Positions 1 to 6,823 are shown, counted from the stretch's first letter. The stretch: 8,935 nucleotides of DNA from DASUFH01 sp036274645 (GCA_036274645.1 DASUFH010000214.1:1-8935); one strand, 5' to 3'. The notes: generated by a model from the letters alone, not told the origin. A program made the numbers and translations.

Positions 1-399
1 CTCATTATGTTAACTTTTGCCGGTCGGGGTTCCCGGCAAGCCGGGGACTACGCGCCCATGAGGCGGCTCAAATTGCTGGCAAGCCGGCGCGCCCCGCAGT
101 CGAGTGGCGTGCTGGCTACTGCCGGCGGCGTGGTCTTTGCGAGCGCCCTCGACCGCGTGTTCGCCGCGTACGACGATGCCAACGGCCGCGAGTTGTGGCG
201 GGTGCGCCTCAATGACGTTCCGAATTCGGCCCCCATCGGCTATCAGGTGAACGGCAAACAGTACATTGCGGTTGTGACGGGTAACGGCGGTCCGCAATCC
301 GCCACATTTCCCGCGCTCGTGCCCGAGATCCAGAATCCTCCGGATCACGGAGCATCCCTGTGGGTGTTCGAACTCCCCGACCGGCTTGTGCGCCAGTAG
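1..399 (+). CDS. PQQ-dependent dehydrogenase-like quinoprotein, C-terminal fragment
   Basis: This is the 3' end of a gene that begins before the window. The last 100 or so residues match the terminal blades of PQQ-binding beta-propeller alcohol/glucose dehydrogenases. The visible motifs are 'RRAPQSSGVLATAGG', then 'AYDDANGRELW' (the tryptophan-docking type repeat of these propellers), then 'PIGYQVNGKQYIAVVTGNGG', and a short tail after 'LWVFELPD'. In the family such proteins are periplasmic and oxidise alcohols or sugars, passing electrons to the respiratory chain; the substrate cannot be read from this fragment. The stop (TAG 397-399) lies 46 bases before the next gene's ATG, so it may be the upstream member of the same operon. 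Oddity: the first ~84 bases do not give convincing propeller sequence in this frame, and frame 3 there reads 'RAHEAAQIAGKP', reminiscent of the usual 'RAxDxATGKP'. A frameshift, small deletion or assembly-edge error is possible. Confidence 0.8.
   Translation, partial: LIMLTFAGRGSRQAGDYAPMRRLKLLASRRAPQSSGVLATAGGVVFASALDRVFAAYDDANGRELWRVRLNDVPNSAPIGYQVNGKQYIAVVTGNGGPQSATFPALVPEIQNPPDHGASLWVFELPDRLVRQ
35..87. repeat. short direct repeat GGCAAGCCGG in the doubtful 5' edge
   Basis: The ten bases GGCAAGCCGG occur at 35-44 and again at 78-87, inside the part of the quinoprotein fragment that does not translate like its family. This may be chance in GC-rich DNA, or a trace of a small rearrangement or mis-assembly at the contig edge. 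Confidence 0.4.
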
Positions 400-432
400 A
401 TACGAAGCGAAGGAAAAAAATGTGTCCAAATC

Positions 433-437
433 AGAAG
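433..437 (+). promoter_or_regulatory. Ribosome binding site supporting ATG 446
   Basis: AGAAG lies 8 bases before ATG 446. A competing site, AAGGA at 410-414, lies 7 bases before an in-frame GTG at 422. That alternative would add eight mostly polar or acidic residues in front of the signal peptide, which is why ATG 446 is preferred. The choice is not certain. Confidence 0.45.
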
Positions 438-445
438 ACAACGAT

Positions 446-2419
446 ATGAAGCGCTGGATTCGCTACTCTACGCTGATTGGGTTCGGACTCTCCATCCTGA
501 TCATGACGACGTTTGCGGCCCGCCCGCGCGCGCGCGCGGAGTCGGGCGTTGCGATTCTCGACGTGGATACCGATCGACGCATGGGCGCCATCGACCGCAA
601 CATCTACGGTCATTTTCTGGAGCACATTAACCATTCGGTCGAAGACGGTCTCTTCGCGGAGCAGGTCCGCGGCGGCGGATTCGAAGGAACTGACTACGCG
701 ACCTACTGGACAGCGATCGGCGCTCCCGGCGCCGTGACACTCGTCGAGGCGCCGTTCGAAAGAGGGACGAGGAGCGTGCGCATTACGCCCGCCGGCACGC
801 CCGCCGGTCTTCGTCAGGGGCGGTTCTTCTTCGAAGCGGGCCGCGACTACTCGGGATCCTTCTGGATCAACGTCGAAAAAGGCGCGCCGCAACTTTCAAT
901 GCGCGTGATAGCTTCCGATGCCAGCGTGCTTTTGACGCCGCAGATCACAGCCCAGCGCAGCGGATGGCAAGAAGCGGCGTTCACGTTTTCGAGTTCGCGC
1001 ACGGATACGCAGGGCGCGATAGAAATCACGGCAACTGGGAACGGTTCGCTGCTGATCGATTTCGTTTCCCTGGCTCGCGCCGATATTCGTGCGAAAGGAA
1101 TGCTGCGTCCCGACCTCCTCCAGGCTCTCGGCGACCTTGCGCCAACGTTCATCCGGTGGCCCGGCGGCTCGTTCGCATCCACATACAAATGGAAGGATGG
1201 TATCGGTCCCTACGCATCGCGCGTCTATCACCCGAACGAACTCTGGGGTGGTTACTCGGACTATTACGGCTTCGGCACGCACGAATTCATGGAGCTAACG
1301 CGTCAACTCGGCGCCGATCCCCTCGTCGTTTTGCCGGCGCCGAATACGGATGCCGAGTCCGTTCAGTACGCTATGGACTGGGTGCATTACCTGATCGATC
1401 CTTCGACGACTGCGCTGGGAAGCCTGCGCGCGAAGAACGGTCATCCGGCCCCGTATCGCGTGCCTTACTTCCAGATCGACAACGAACCGATGAACAACAA
1501 CTTCACCGCCGAACGTTACGCCGCCGTGGTCAACGTGTACGGCAGCCAGCTTCGCAAGATTGCTCCGGACTCGCGCATTGTTGCGTGCGGGCAGAAGCGA
1601 TCGAATGACATGGCGTGGAGCCAGACGTTGATCGATCTCGCAGGCGCGAACTTCGACATCCTTGGCGTCCACAACTACGAGTATGAAAGCGATCGCTACC
1701 AGGAAGGCGTGCGGCGCATCGGCGACTACTTGCGCAAGTTGCGCGACTACGTTCGCGGATCGGCGCATCCGAAAATCCAACTCGCCGTGCTCGAGTGGAA
1801 CCTCAGTCGCGCCTACGATTGGCGCGCCGGATTGCATGCGGCCGGCAGTCTCATACTTTATGAAACGCTCGGGCCGGAACTGACGATGACTTCGCCCGCG
1901 CTCTTGATGCGGAACACGACAGACGATCCGACGTGGACGGCCTTCATCTACCATGACCACGTTTCCTGGTTTCCCGGCGGCGCCTATGTCGTCGAGAAGC
2001 TCTTTCGCCGGCACTACGCCGAGACGTATCTCGCGTCCACATCGGGCATATTTCGCGACATCTCGGATCGCGGTCAATTCTTCGGGGAGATCTCCACGAT
2101 GAAGCCCGAGGCTTGGCAGCCGGGCGCCGTTGACGCCATCGCGACCGCCTCGGCCGACGGCCGGCGATTCGTGATCAAGGCGGTCAATTACGACGGACAG
2201 CCCAATTCTCTGCTCGTGCGGCTCAACGGCTCGAAGGCGCCGGCGAATGCGACCGTGACGTTGTCCACGATCACTGCGGGCCTGAGTGACGCCGCATCGC
2301 TCGAACAGCCCAACAAGATCGCTCCGGTCGAGCGCACGATGACTTATGCGCGCCTTCTGACGATCGATCTTGCGCCGTATACGGTCGCGGTGGTGGAGAT
2401 TGCGGCGAAAAGTGAATGA
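446..2419 (+). CDS. Secreted alpha-L-arabinofuranosidase, GH51 family
   Basis: The product is 657 residues. A Sec signal peptide (MKRW, hydrophobic segment about 8-25) ends at a likely ARA|E cleavage near residue 31. 'NIYGHFLEHINHSVEDGLF' (52-70) matches the N-terminal signature of GH51 arabinofuranosidases. A beta-sandwich resembling a CBM4/9-type module follows (about 85-220). The TIM barrel starts with 'IRWPGGSF' (236-243), the usual R(F/W)PGG strand. The likely acid/base is Glu347 in 'DNEPMNNN' and the likely nucleophile Glu450 in 'AVLEWNLS'; the ~100-residue spacing suits the family. A C-terminal beta-sandwich (about 530-657) completes it. In the family these retaining enzymes release terminal alpha-L-arabinose from arabinoxylan, arabinan or arabinogalactan; export points to polymeric or oligomeric substrate outside the cytoplasm. 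The esterase gene 62 bases downstream fits side-chain removal from hemicellulose. GTG 422 is an alternative start. Confidence 0.88.
   Translation: MKRWIRYSTLIGFGLSILIMTTFAARPRARAESGVAILDVDTDRRMGAIDRNIYGHFLEHINHSVEDGLFAEQVRGGGFEGTDYATYWTAIGAPGAVTLVEAPFERGTRSVRITPAGTPAGLRQGRFFFEAGRDYSGSFWINVEKGAPQLSMRVIASDASVLLTPQITAQRSGWQEAAFTFSSSRTDTQGAIEITATGNGSLLIDFVSLARADIRAKGMLRPDLLQALGDLAPTFIRWPGGSFASTYKWKDGIGPYASRVYHPNELWGGYSDYYGFGTHEFMELTRQLGADPLVVLPAPNTDAESVQYAMDWVHYLIDPSTTALGSLRAKNGHPAPYRVPYFQIDNEPMNNNFTAERYAAVVNVYGSQLRKIAPDSRIVACGQKRSNDMAWSQTLIDLAGANFDILGVHNYEYESDRYQEGVRRIGDYLRKLRDYVRGSAHPKIQLAVLEWNLSRAYDWRAGLHAAGSLILYETLGPELTMTSPALLMRNTTDDPTWTAFIYHDHVSWFPGGAYVVEKLFRRHYAETYLASTSGIFRDISDRGQFFGEISTMKPEAWQPGAVDAIATASADGRRFVIKAVNYDGQPNSLLVRLNGSKAPANATVTLSTITAGLSDAASLEQPNKIAPVERTMTYARLLTIDLAPYTVAVVEIAAKSE
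525..538. repeat. (CG)7 dinucleotide run
   Basis: Seven uninterrupted CG dinucleotides lie just before the predicted signal peptidase site of the GH51 protein and encode alternating Arg and Ala. Such a run can adopt Z-DNA and is prone to slippage; a one-unit change would shift the reading frame right after the signal peptide. Confidence 0.8.
785..808 (+). repeat. 12-base in-frame tandem duplication
   Basis: ACGCCCGCCGGC (785-796) is followed at once by ACGCCCGCCGGT (797-808), 11 of 12 bases identical. It encodes 'TPAG' twice within the N-terminal beta-sandwich of the GH51 enzyme, so the frame is kept. This looks like a small local duplication. Confidence 0.8.
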
Positions 2420-2431
2420 CGCATTGAGGGA

Positions 2432-2454
2432 CGGACTATACTCCCGCAAGTCCG
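2432..2454 (+). other. Stem-loop in the GH51-esterase gap
   Basis: CGGACT (2432-2437) and AGTCCG (2449-2454) form a perfect 6-bp stem with an 11-base loop, between the GH51 stop and the esterase RBS. No T-tract follows, so an intrinsic terminator is unlikely. TATACT at 2437-2442 overlaps it and resembles a -10 box, with a weak ATGACG 15 bases upstream. Either role is speculative. Confidence 0.3.
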
Positions 2455-2468
2455 CTGACAAACCCATT

Positions 2469-2474
2469 GGAGAG
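2469..2474 (+). promoter_or_regulatory. Ribosome binding site of the esterase gene
   Basis: GGAGAG lies 7 bases before ATG 2482. An in-frame TTG at 2467 overlaps this site and has no ribosome binding site of its own, so ATG 2482 is taken as the start. The resulting N-terminus places the twin-arginine motif at residues 11-16. Confidence 0.75.
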
Positions 2475-2481
2475 AGATCAT

Positions 2482-3507
2482 ATGGAGACTAAGGAACGCG
2501 ACACGCAGGATCGCCGACGGTTCATCAAGGACACCACGAAGTTCGCCGCCGCGCTCGCCGCGCTCGGGATCACTCGTCCGGCGTGGGGCTCAATTGCGAC
2601 CGTAGCCGGCCAAACGCCGGGCCAGCAAGCGGCGTTGAGCGCGCAGGTGGAAAGGCCGGCGGAAAGCCTAGCGGATGACCCTCATAAAATGGGGAATCGT
2701 CCGCGTCCCAGCGCCGGATACGGGAAAGATCTCGGGGATTTTAAGAGCGGAATCCACACAATTACCAGCGCCGGTCTGGAGCGTCAATACACCATCGACA
2801 TTCCTGCCAATTACGATAAGAACACACCCTACCGGTTGATATTCGCCATGCACATGTTGGGCGGGCATATGAATACCATGGTGAACAATAAATTTTATGG
2901 AATGAAGACCTCTGCGGAAACAGATAACATCCCGGCCATTTTCGTTGCGCCCGAGGGATACACCGACCAATCCCCGTGGCGAATCCGCGATGACAAGGAC
3001 CATATTTTCTTTGCTGACATGCTCGCGCTGTTCAAGGAAAAGCTGAGCATCGATACCACTCGCGTATTTAGCTGCGGATTTAGCTATGGCGCCATGGTTA
3101 CCTATTCACTCTCATTGGATTTTCAGAAAGATCTGCGTGCCGTTGCCTGTTTTGCTCCGGCCAATTGGAATATCTACCTTCCACCCGACAAGCATGAACC
3201 GATCGCTTTTTATAGCACCACCGGCACGAATGATGGCACTTGCAGGTGGATTAACTCCGATGCGCGACGAGAAGGCGGGAAATATTGCGTCCTGAGGCAT
3301 CTGGCAGACAACGGGGTTTCTGAGCCGCCCGAAATACCGCTGGCTACCAGCGCCACGCATGTCACCACGGAGTTTAAGGGGACAAAGGAAGGATACCCCG
3401 TGATATTTGGCTCGTTCGTGGGTGGGCATTCAGATTCCGCGAGGGATCCCGGATCGAACGTCAACTGGATCTACAAAGAGGCATGGGACTTCTTCAGGCG
3501 GTTTTAA
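2482..3507 (+). CDS. Tat-exported CE1/LpqC-type esterase (feruloyl/acetyl-xylan esterase-like)
   Basis: The product is 341 residues. A twin-arginine motif, 'RRRFIK' (11-16), precedes a hydrophobic stretch (about 21-30), so folded export by Tat is predicted. The remainder, from about residue 70, is an alpha/beta-hydrolase of the polyhydroxybutyrate-depolymerase/LpqC/feruloyl-esterase group: 'RQYTIDIPANYD', the oxyanion-side 'FAMHMLGG', the nucleophile elbow 'CGFSYGAM' with Ser201, a likely Asp251 in 'TGTNDGT', and His316 in 'VGGHSD'. Family members cut ferulate or acetate esters on xylan, or short polyesters; the GH51 neighbour favours a hemicellulose ester, but the exact substrate is inference. 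Two cysteines (in 'GTCRW' and 'KYCVL') could form a disulfide. The coding sequence is clearly more AT-rich than its neighbours (27, 24 and 30 GC in three sampled 60-base rows), which hints at separate ancestry. Confidence 0.85.
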   Translation: METKERDTQDRRRFIKDTTKFAAALAALGITRPAWGSIATVAGQTPGQQAALSAQVERPAESLADDPHKMGNRPRPSAGYGKDLGDFKSGIHTITSAGLERQYTIDIPANYDKNTPYRLIFAMHMLGGHMNTMVNNKFYGMKTSAETDNIPAIFVAPEGYTDQSPWRIRDDKDHIFFADMLALFKEKLSIDTTRVFSCGFSYGAMVTYSLSLDFQKDLRAVACFAPANWNIYLPPDKHEPIAFYSTTGTNDGTCRWINSDARREGGKYCVLRHLADNGVSEPPEIPLATSATHVTTEFKGTKEGYPVIFGSFVGGHSDSARDPGSNVNWIYKEAWDFFRRF

Positions 3508-3540
3508 TCGGAGTATCGAGAAATCGTCTTCCTCGATTAA
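3504..3540 (+). other. Inverted repeat spanning the esterase stop and the next gap
   Basis: TTAATCG (3504-3510, including the esterase TAA stop) and CGATTAA (3534-3540) are perfect 7-base inverted repeats separated by 23 bases. The right arm sits just before the RBS (TGGAG 3541-3545) of the next gene. No T-run follows, so it is not a standard terminator. It could be an RNA stem-loop or a protein-binding dyad; the evidence is only the symmetry. Confidence 0.35.
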
Positions 3541-3552
3541 TGGAGCCAAACA

Positions 3553-5103
3553 ATGAAGAGCATATCTGGCATTGCGCTCGTCGCCCTGCTGGCGCTGAGC
3601 ATGGAAGTTGCAACTTCTCATTCGCCCATCGCGACACCCGCTCAGGGACAAGCGCGTGGTGGCCGAGGCGCCATCCCAGCGGTCCGGGGCCGCGGCGCAG
3701 CGGCCCCGGACACTGGGAACACAGTGACAGCCGGCGATTTCCTGATTGATTCACCGACGCTGATCAATCTCGGCTTTGAATGGTTCATTCAGGGCGACGA
3801 GAATCGCAATGCGGCTGTGGCCGTTTCCTATCGAAAAAAGGGGGGAATCAGTCTGGAAGGATGCTCTGCCTCTGCTGCGGCTCAAGGGTGAACGCGTCTA
3901 TCCGGCTTCGCAAGTCGACGTGATCTCGCCCAACATGTTCGCCGGCAGCATTATCGATCTGGAGCCCGATACAGCCTACGAAGCGCGATTCGTCATGTCG
4001 GATCCGGACGGCGTTCGCGGAGTGGCCCAGCGGACGGTTACCGTACGTACCCGGCCGGAACCCATGCCATACGAAGGTGGCCGTGTGTTTCATGTCTACC
4101 CTCACGGATTCACCGGACAGAAGATCGAACCGTCGTTCGAAGGACTGGCGTGCGCGTACAACTACTCGTGCGCAGGAACGGACTGGGCTACCGCTGGCAG
4201 GCCTCGCGTCAGACCGGGCGACACGATTCTCGTGCATGCCGGACTGTACAAGTACAACCGCTACGAATACACCAACGATGCCTCCGTGAACCGGACGCAG
4301 CCGCTCGACGGCACGTACTACCTGACGGCCAGGGGCACGCCGGAAATGCCCATTGCCATCAAGGCCGCCGGCGACGGTCCGGCGATCTTCGACGGCGCGG
4401 GCAACTTCGCGCTGTTCGATGTTCGAGCGGCCGACTACGCCTACTTCGAAGGTCTGATATTCCGCAACGCCGAATATGGAATCCTCGCGGGCACGCAGTT
4501 CCCTACAACCTTCCGGGAGGTTCGACGCGGCTGACGAGCGGGTCGATGGGCGTCATCTTCTACAACAACACGATTCTTTCCGAGACCGCCGGGAATCCCC
4601 AGAACACCCACTGGCGCAACAACCTCATGCTCGGACAGAACTCGACGCCGATGATCTTCAGTGTGACAACCAACACGAACTACACATCATCGGATTACAA
4701 CGGCTTCCGGCCGAATCCGGGAGCGGCGACGTCATTCCGGTGGAATTCGCCGCCCTTCACCGTTGCGATGGATCCACTGGGGCCGGGTCTTCAGCCCAAT
4801 CTTGAAACGCGCGACTATGCAACCCTGGCGCAATACAGTCAGGCGACGGGACAGGATCGTCATAGCATCCTGGTGGATTACGACATCTTCATGAGCGTGC
4901 GGCGGCTCGACGCCCAGGATTTTTCCAGCCTTCAGAACCTTTACAAGGCGGAGGATTTCGATTTCAGGCTGAAGCCTGGATCTGCCGCCATCGATCGCGG
5001 CGTGGTTCTGCCCAATGTCACGGATGGTTTTTCAGGAGCGTCGCCGGATCTTGGCGCGCTTGAAGTCGGCGCGAAGGCGCCTCATTACGGGCCGCGGCCG
5101 TGA
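3553..5103 (+). pseudogene. Secreted right-handed parallel beta-helix protein, broken by two frame changes
   Basis: ATG 3553 has an RBS (TGGAG, 7 bases away) and starts a signal peptide, followed by a Gly/Arg/Ala-rich linker (residues 31-51). Frame 1 runs to 'VAVSYRKKG' and stops at 3891. The natural continuation, 'ESVWKDALPLL', is in frame 2 from 3845. The joint is a run of six A and six G (3834-3845), consistent with one extra base. Frame 2 gives a fibronectin-like domain ('DLEPDTAYEARFVMSDPDG') and the beta-helix entry 'RVRPGDTILVHAGLYKY', as in secreted polysaccharide lyases, then stops at 4534. The C-terminal part resumes in frame 1 from about 4504 ('YNLPGGSTRLTSGS') and ends with 'FRLKPGSAAIDRG' and 'SPDLGALE', typical closing motifs. 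Very few helix coils remain between the two parts, so a core segment is probably deleted. Substrate unknown; neighbours suggest hemicellulose or pectin. Sequencing error could explain the first lesion, less easily the second. Confidence 0.75.
3674..3718. repeat. Strong 45-base palindrome inside coding sequence
   Basis: GTCCGGGGCCGC (3682-3693) and GCGGCCCCGGAC (3700-3711) are perfect 12-base inverted repeats around a 6-base loop. Outside a small asymmetric internal loop (CG against A) the stem continues with TCCCAG (3674-3679) and CTGGGA (3713-3718), giving 18 base pairs. It encodes part of the low-complexity linker after the signal peptide of the beta-helix protein. There is no T-tract. It may be a REP-like palindromic insertion tolerated in a disordered linker, or a chance product of GC-rich low-complexity coding. 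Confidence 0.85.
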
Positions 5104-5138
5104 TCCATGGGTCTCTTCGCGGCGCGATCGCAGGGGCG

Positions 5139-6761
5139 CTAGGAGGTCAGGTTCATCGCCTCGAACATGACGATCCGTTGTTGGCGGATCGGATCGTTTT
5201 CCACCCTGCTGTTGTGGTCAAAGACCATCGTCGGCCGGTCTTTGGGATCGAACGGCATCCAGCGCGGCAAGCCCTGCGTGTTGGGATCGCCGTTCCGGGC
5301 GAACGCGATCCAGGCGTCGCTCACCTTGTCTGCGAGCGCGGGCGCCTCCGCGCTGGCGGACGTCAGACGCGAGGCCTTCAGATTGTGGAACGCGAAGGGA
5401 ATTTCGATGGTGTGCGGCGACTTCAATCGTCCGCCATCCACGGGCGACTCCCATCGGAAATAGTAGAGGAATACCGGCGCCTTCCCCAGAGCCGCACGCC
5501 GCTCCGCGATTTTCATCACAGGGGCGCCGTAGCGGTTGTCGCTGGCGATGAGGAAGTAGATGTCTGAAGGCGTGGCTCCGGGATTGGCGCGTCGATAGGT
5601 GTCGATCACACGGTCCGAACGATCTCCCAACATCGTTCGGACGCGTTCGCGCATGCTGTCGTCCGACAGCGAGAACATTTCCGAAGACGCTCCGTTTGTC
5701 AGTTCCGTGCGTGTCGATCCCAGCATCACCGGGACGGCGGGCGAGATTCCGGACGCCGCGGGATGGAAGGGATGCTGTGGAATCGTTTTTCCGTCGACCA
5801 CCGGAGAGAACCCCATTGTCATTTGATCCACGCCCATGGCGCGCACGACAGCGAAGTACGCGCTCATGATGCGATCCAACGGCAGGTTCTGCAACGCGCG
5901 CGCTCCGGAACCCGTCAGGCCCAGCGTCTTCATCAATTCGCCGGCGACGCGCGCGGACTGATCCTTTTCGACCAGCTTGATCGTCGGGCCGCTTTCGATG
6001 ATCGCCCGATGGAAGAGGCCTTTGGCCGCCGGCATGGCCAGCAGGGTCCCGACTTTTCTGCCGCCGCCGGACTGCCCAAAGACCGTCACCCGATTCGGAT
6101 CGCCCCCGAATTCAGCGATGTTGGCGCGCACCCAATGGAGCGCGTGGACGATGTCGAGCATGCCTACGCTTCCGGACCGGGCGAAGTCCCGGCCTCCCGC
6201 CGCCTCGAGGCCGGTAAATCCGAGCACATTCAGGCGATGGTTGATCGTCACCACAACAACATCGCCTCGCCGCGCGAGATTTCCGCCGTCCGTGACAGGC
6301 GAAGCCCCGGATCCCGAAGAGAATCCGCCGCCGTGACACCACACCATCACCGGCCTTTTGCGATTGTCGCGGAGGCCCGGAGTCCAGACGTTGAGGACCA
6401 GGCAATCTTCACTTTCGCCTGTGAGTCCGGCGCCGGCCACCGCCAGGTCGGACGTCGTCCGCCGCGCGCCCGGCTCGGTCTGCGGCGCGCTTGGACCGTA
6501 CTCGAGAGCATCGCGCACGCCCGGCCACTTCTCCGGATCAACAGGCGGCATGAATCGGTTCTTTCTCCCGGTACTCGCCCCATACGGGATGCCCTTGAAG
6601 ATTTTGATTCCCTCCGCGTCCACTCCGCGGACTTTTCCGGCCGCGGTCTCGCTGACGACGTGGTTGGCGCGAGCGGGCTGGGCGCGGCCAAGTATTTCCG
6701 GCGCGGCCGCCAGCATTACCGCTCGGCCGAGGAAGTCACGACGGGATAACCGGTCGGTCAT
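5139..6761 (-). CDS. Tat-exported type-B carboxylesterase
   Basis: The product is 540 residues. ATG 6761 is chosen over longer starts because AAGGGAG lies 8 bases upstream and the Tat motif 'SRRDFLG' (6-12) then sits at the N-terminus, followed by a hydrophobic Ala-rich segment. The enzyme is a full-length alpha/beta-hydrolase of the cholinesterase/type-B carboxylesterase family: 'FKGIPYG' (55-61), 'SEDCLVLNVW' (117-126, family signature), oxyanion loop 'CHGGGF' (142-147), nucleophile Ser231 in 'VFGQSGGG', acid Glu353 in 'GSTRTELTNG' and His450 in 'PHTIEIPFAF'. The triad is complete. Substrates in the family are diverse carboxylic esters; none is indicated here. It is the last gene of the - strand operon, 62 bases after its neighbour, and ends 35 bases from the converging beta-helix gene. 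A 7-bp hairpin (5171-5191) lies near its 3' end, without a T-tract. Confidence 0.9.
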   Translation of the reverse strand: MTDRLSRRDFLGRAVMLAAAPEILGRAQPARANHVVSETAAGKVRGVDAEGIKIFKGIPYGASTGRKNRFMPPVDPEKWPGVRDALEYGPSAPQTEPGARRTTSDLAVAGAGLTGESEDCLVLNVWTPGLRDNRKRPVMVWCHGGGFSSGSGASPVTDGGNLARRGDVVVVTINHRLNVLGFTGLEAAGGRDFARSGSVGMLDIVHALHWVRANIAEFGGDPNRVTVFGQSGGGRKVGTLLAMPAAKGLFHRAIIESGPTIKLVEKDQSARVAGELMKTLGLTGSGARALQNLPLDRIMSAYFAVVRAMGVDQMTMGFSPVVDGKTIPQHPFHPAASGISPAVPVMLGSTRTELTNGASSEMFSLSDDSMRERVRTMLGDRSDRVIDTYRRANPGATPSDIYFLIASDNRYGAPVMKIAERRAALGKAPVFLYYFRWESPVDGGRLKSPHTIEIPFAFHNLKASRLTSASAEAPALADKVSDAWIAFARNGDPNTQGLPRWMPFDPKDRPTMVFDHNSRVENDPIRQQRIVMFEAMNLTS

Positions 6762-6823
6762 GATTTGCGCTCCCTTGAACTGAATCGCCAATCCTTCCTG
6801 CCCGGCCTTGTTCAGCGCTTCGC

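Noticed and set aside
1295..2467. 390-codon open frame on the - strand opposite the GH51 gene
   Set aside because: It has no recognisable protein features and lies wholly opposite a gene with clear catalytic motifs; long antisense frames are expected in GC-rich coding DNA.
3834..3840. Programmed -1 ribosomal frameshift at the in-phase A AAA AAG
   Set aside because: A -1 shift leads to frame 3, whereas the protein continues in frame 2, so this mechanism gives the wrong product.
4150..4503. Treating the frame-1 stretch before 4504 as real protein
   Set aside because: This part is Arg-rich nonsense; the beta-helix sequence there is in frame 2. Only the part from about 4504 to 5103 of this frame belongs to the gene.
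5104..5138. Bidirectional terminator in the convergent gap
   Set aside because: No stem with a T-tract on either strand is visible; only a short GCGATCGC palindrome (5124-5131), which is common in such DNA.
5171..5191. 7-bp hairpin near the end of the carboxylesterase gene as a terminator
   Set aside because: The stem is perfect but lies within the coding sequence and has no U-tract after it on either strand.
5763..6749. 328-codon open frame on the + strand opposite the carboxylesterase
   Set aside because: Its translation is rich in Arg, His and Pro with no family resemblance, and the opposite strand encodes a complete type-B carboxylesterase.
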